From: an uncultured Bacilli bacterium | GTDB lineage: Bacteria; Bacillota_I; Bacilli_A; RF39; UBA660 | Direction: 5' to 3' | NCBI GenBank assembly: GCA_947624075.1 | Contig: CANQIM010000062.1 | Coordinates: 1 to 7,162, forward strand | DNA: 7,162 bases | Shown: positions 5,990 through 7,162 of the stretch, in pieces | Numbering within the stretch: position 1 is the stretch's first letter | Layout: the number at the start of each line of letters is the position of its first letter | Program-made: the position numbers and the translations under genes | Notes under the pieces: model-generated | What the model was told of the DNA's origin: nothing | Database searches by the model: none | What the model saw: the letters and a program-made list of their open reading frames with translations, nothing else

Positions 5990-6943
5990 ATGAAAAAAGA
6001 AGAAATTTCACTAAAAAACACGAAGCAAGAAATTTTAGATGCTTTGAATGAAGCTTTATTAAGAGAAAAAAATGCTGCTAAGATGAAATCTAATCCGATA
6101 GAAGAGGAAAAAGCAAGAAAGATAGAATCAGCAGTAACTGAAACCAAAAAAAATGTAGAACAAAATATTTTTTCCACAGAATTAGTTAATAAATTTAAAG
6201 ATTTAGAAGTTGCTATTAAGGCTGAAGAAGAAAAATTACAAAATTTATATGGCGTAGAGAAGGAACTTAACAATTTAACATTAGTGATTAATACAGGTAA
6301 GGACTATTTAAATGAGTTAGAAATACGTAAACAAAATGAAACCGCTAGAATAGAACAAGAACTAAAAAAACTAGAAGAAGAATTGGCACAAAAAACAGAA
6401 GATTTAACTAAAGAATTTGAACATAAAAACGAAACTTTAAAATTAGAACGAAAAAGAGAAATAGAAGAATATGAATATAAAGTAAAAAGAGAAAGAGAGC
6501 ACTCAAATAATGCTTGGGAAGATGAGAAACAAGTTCGTGAACAGAATCTTAAAATAAAAGAAGAAGAAACAAAGAAATTATTAGATGATGCTAAAGCAAA
6601 ATCTAAATATTTTGAAGATTTAGAGAAGAAAGTTGAAGAAATTCCTAATTTAATAAATAAGGAATACGAAAAAGGCAAAATAGAGGCAACAGCTGAACTA
6701 GAAAAGGAATATAAATATAATAATGAATTACTAAAGAAAGATTTTCAAAATATTATAGATCGCCAAAATGATAAAATTGAAGCATTGAAAGAAGAACTTG
6801 AAAAGGTAAACATCTTAAATTCTAATCTTCAAGAGAAAATGGATAAAGCATATATAGAACTTAAGGAATTAGCAACTAAGACGGTTGAAGCTAACGGTGG
6901 AGTTAAAATATTAGGCCAAAACAATCAAAATGAAAATAAATAG
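5990..6943 (+). CDS. Cytoplasmic coiled-coil protein of unknown function (317 aa)
   Basis: The protein is highly charged, rich in Glu and Lys, with almost no aromatic or proline residues from about 62 to 300, as expected of a long alpha-helical coiled coil. It has no signal peptide or membrane segment. The N terminus (LKNTKQEILDALNEAL, 8-23), the central EEYEYKVKRERE (159-170), the EYKYNNELLKKDF block (240-252) and the C-terminal segment KAYIELKELATKTVEANGG (286-304) resemble a family of uncharacterised bacterial coiled-coil proteins that I know only as myosin-like or hypothetical proteins. Heptad-rich sequences resemble one another by composition, so that link is tentative. The C-terminal 13 residues are polar and probably disordered. 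The start at ATG 5990 follows a strong GGGAGG site (5977-5982) 7 nt away; an in-frame ATG at 5975 has no such site. The gene has its own promoter and terminator. A structural or scaffold role is plausible but unproven. Confidence 0.8.
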   Translation: MKKEEISLKNTKQEILDALNEALLREKNAAKMKSNPIEEEKARKIESAVTETKKNVEQNIFSTELVNKFKDLEVAIKAEEEKLQNLYGVEKELNNLTLVINTGKDYLNELEIRKQNETARIEQELKKLEEELAQKTEDLTKEFEHKNETLKLERKREIEEYEYKVKREREHSNNAWEDEKQVREQNLKIKEEETKKLLDDAKAKSKYFEDLEKKVEEIPNLINKEYEKGKIEATAELEKEYKYNNELLKKDFQNIIDRQNDKIEALKEELEKVNILNSNLQEKMDKAYIELKELATKTVEANGGVKILGQNNQNENK

Positions 6944-6968
6944 GAGACTAAAAAGTCTTTTATTTTTT
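6943..6968 (+). terminator. Intrinsic terminator after the coiled-coil gene
   Basis: AGACT (6945-6949) and AGTCT (6954-6958) form a 5-bp stem with an AAAA loop, extendable by two G-T pairs. It is followed by TTTATTTTTT. The stem starts directly after the TAG stop. Confidence 0.7.
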
Positions 6969-7012
6969 ATATGTAAAAAATAAAATTTATATTAGATAAG
7001 TAACCATAAAAA

Positions 7013-7048
7013 ATATAATTCATATCATAATGTAGAGGTGAATTATAT
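7013..7048 (+). repeat. 10-bp inverted repeat around the amidase ribosome site
   Basis: ATATAATTCA (7013-7022) and TGAATTATAT (7039-7048) are perfect inverted copies with a 16-nt spacer. The spacer holds the 5' part of the ribosome site GAGGTGA (7035-7041), and the right arm runs into the ATG. The left arm contains a TATAAT (7014-7019) that could be the -10 box of this gene, though no good -35 is seen. Either an operator or a start-site-masking hairpin is possible; both are inference. Confidence 0.45.
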
Positions 7049-7162
7049 GAATAATAATTCTTTAGTAGGTGTAATCGTTGATAGTGGTCATGGAGGTATC
7101 GGTTAAATCCAAAAATAGAAGAAATGACTATTTTGGTAAGTAAATACAAGAGTTTAAGGTAC
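7047..7162 (+). pseudogene. Broken 5' end of an N-acetylmuramoyl-L-alanine amidase gene
   Basis: After a good ribosome site (GAGGTGA, 5 nt before the ATG), the frame reads MNNNSLVGVIVDSGHGGIG and then hits TAA at 7104-7106. VIVDSGHGG is the signature start of Amidase_3 peptidoglycan amidases, in which the His of GHGG binds the catalytic zinc. Such proteins continue with DPGAxGNG..EKD.TL..SKY. Reading resumes in another frame from 7103 (LNPKIEEMTILVSKY), matching the EKDMTL-ISKY part, so the gene is frameshifted and the DPGA segment is missing. A second shift near 7140 is possible, because QEFK, similar to the RFKEL that usually follows, appears in another frame. It could be a decaying pseudogene or assembly error at a contig end; the window stops before this can be settled. 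There is no signal peptide in the visible part. Confidence 0.65.

Noticed and set aside
5920..6273. Minus-strand open frame, Ser/Phe-rich
   Set aside because: It is the mirror of the Glu/Lys-rich coiled-coil gene, whose codon bias leaves the opposite strand open. It covers that gene's promoter and has no start signals.
6304..6678. Second Ser/Phe-rich minus-strand open frame
   Set aside because: Same cause: antisense of the coiled-coil gene, with composition explained entirely by it.
6967..7149. Minus-strand open frame of 60 codons at the right end
   Set aside because: It runs antisense to the amidase start and through AT-rich intergenic DNA, and has no family resemblance.

Overview
This AT-rich window reads as a chromosomal segment of a low-GC Gram-positive bacterium of the Bacilli/Mollicutes-like type, possibly one of the uncultured gut lineages. 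That placement is inferred from base composition, strong Shine-Dalgarno sequences, extended -10 promoters and the gene families present. Every tryptophan codon checked is TGG and no gene is interrupted by in-frame TGA, so the standard bacterial code fits. All seven complete genes end in TAA or TAG.

Layout: two minus-strand genes occupy the left (35-2122). The upstream one encodes a zinc-dependent phospholipase C family protein with its metal ligands intact. The downstream one encodes a diverged SpoIID/LytB-fold protein that lacks both a signal peptide and the catalytic glutamate. A short divergent promoter region (about 2123-2236) separates them from the plus-strand genes. These are an Abi_2 family HEPN-type gene overlapping by 8 bp a membrane-anchored HtrA-like serine protease gene (2237-4307, ending in a terminator); a CorA-type magnesium transporter (4381-5322); an HD-domain hydrolase (5356-5832); and a cytoplasmic coiled-coil protein (5990-6943, with terminator). 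The window ends in the start of an N-acetylmuramoyl-L-alanine amidase gene that is broken after 19 codons.

How the genes work together: most appear to be separate transcription units, because an extended -10 box (TGN followed by TATAAT or TAAAAT) lies just upstream of five of them. The only strong coupling is between the Abi_2 gene and the protease gene. There is a loose cell-envelope theme (SpoIID fold, HtrA protease, CorA, amidase remnant), but no operon joins these.

No obviously new multi-gene system is visible. The points most worth a second look are the active-site-less, apparently cytoplasmic SpoIID homologue, the translationally coupled HEPN/protease pair, the palindromic operator-like repeats in front of the coiled-coil gene, and the broken amidase at the right edge. 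There are no tRNA or rRNA genes, CRISPR arrays or insertion sequences, and no gene-free stretch longer than 300 bases. The first 34 bases hold nothing that can be called.
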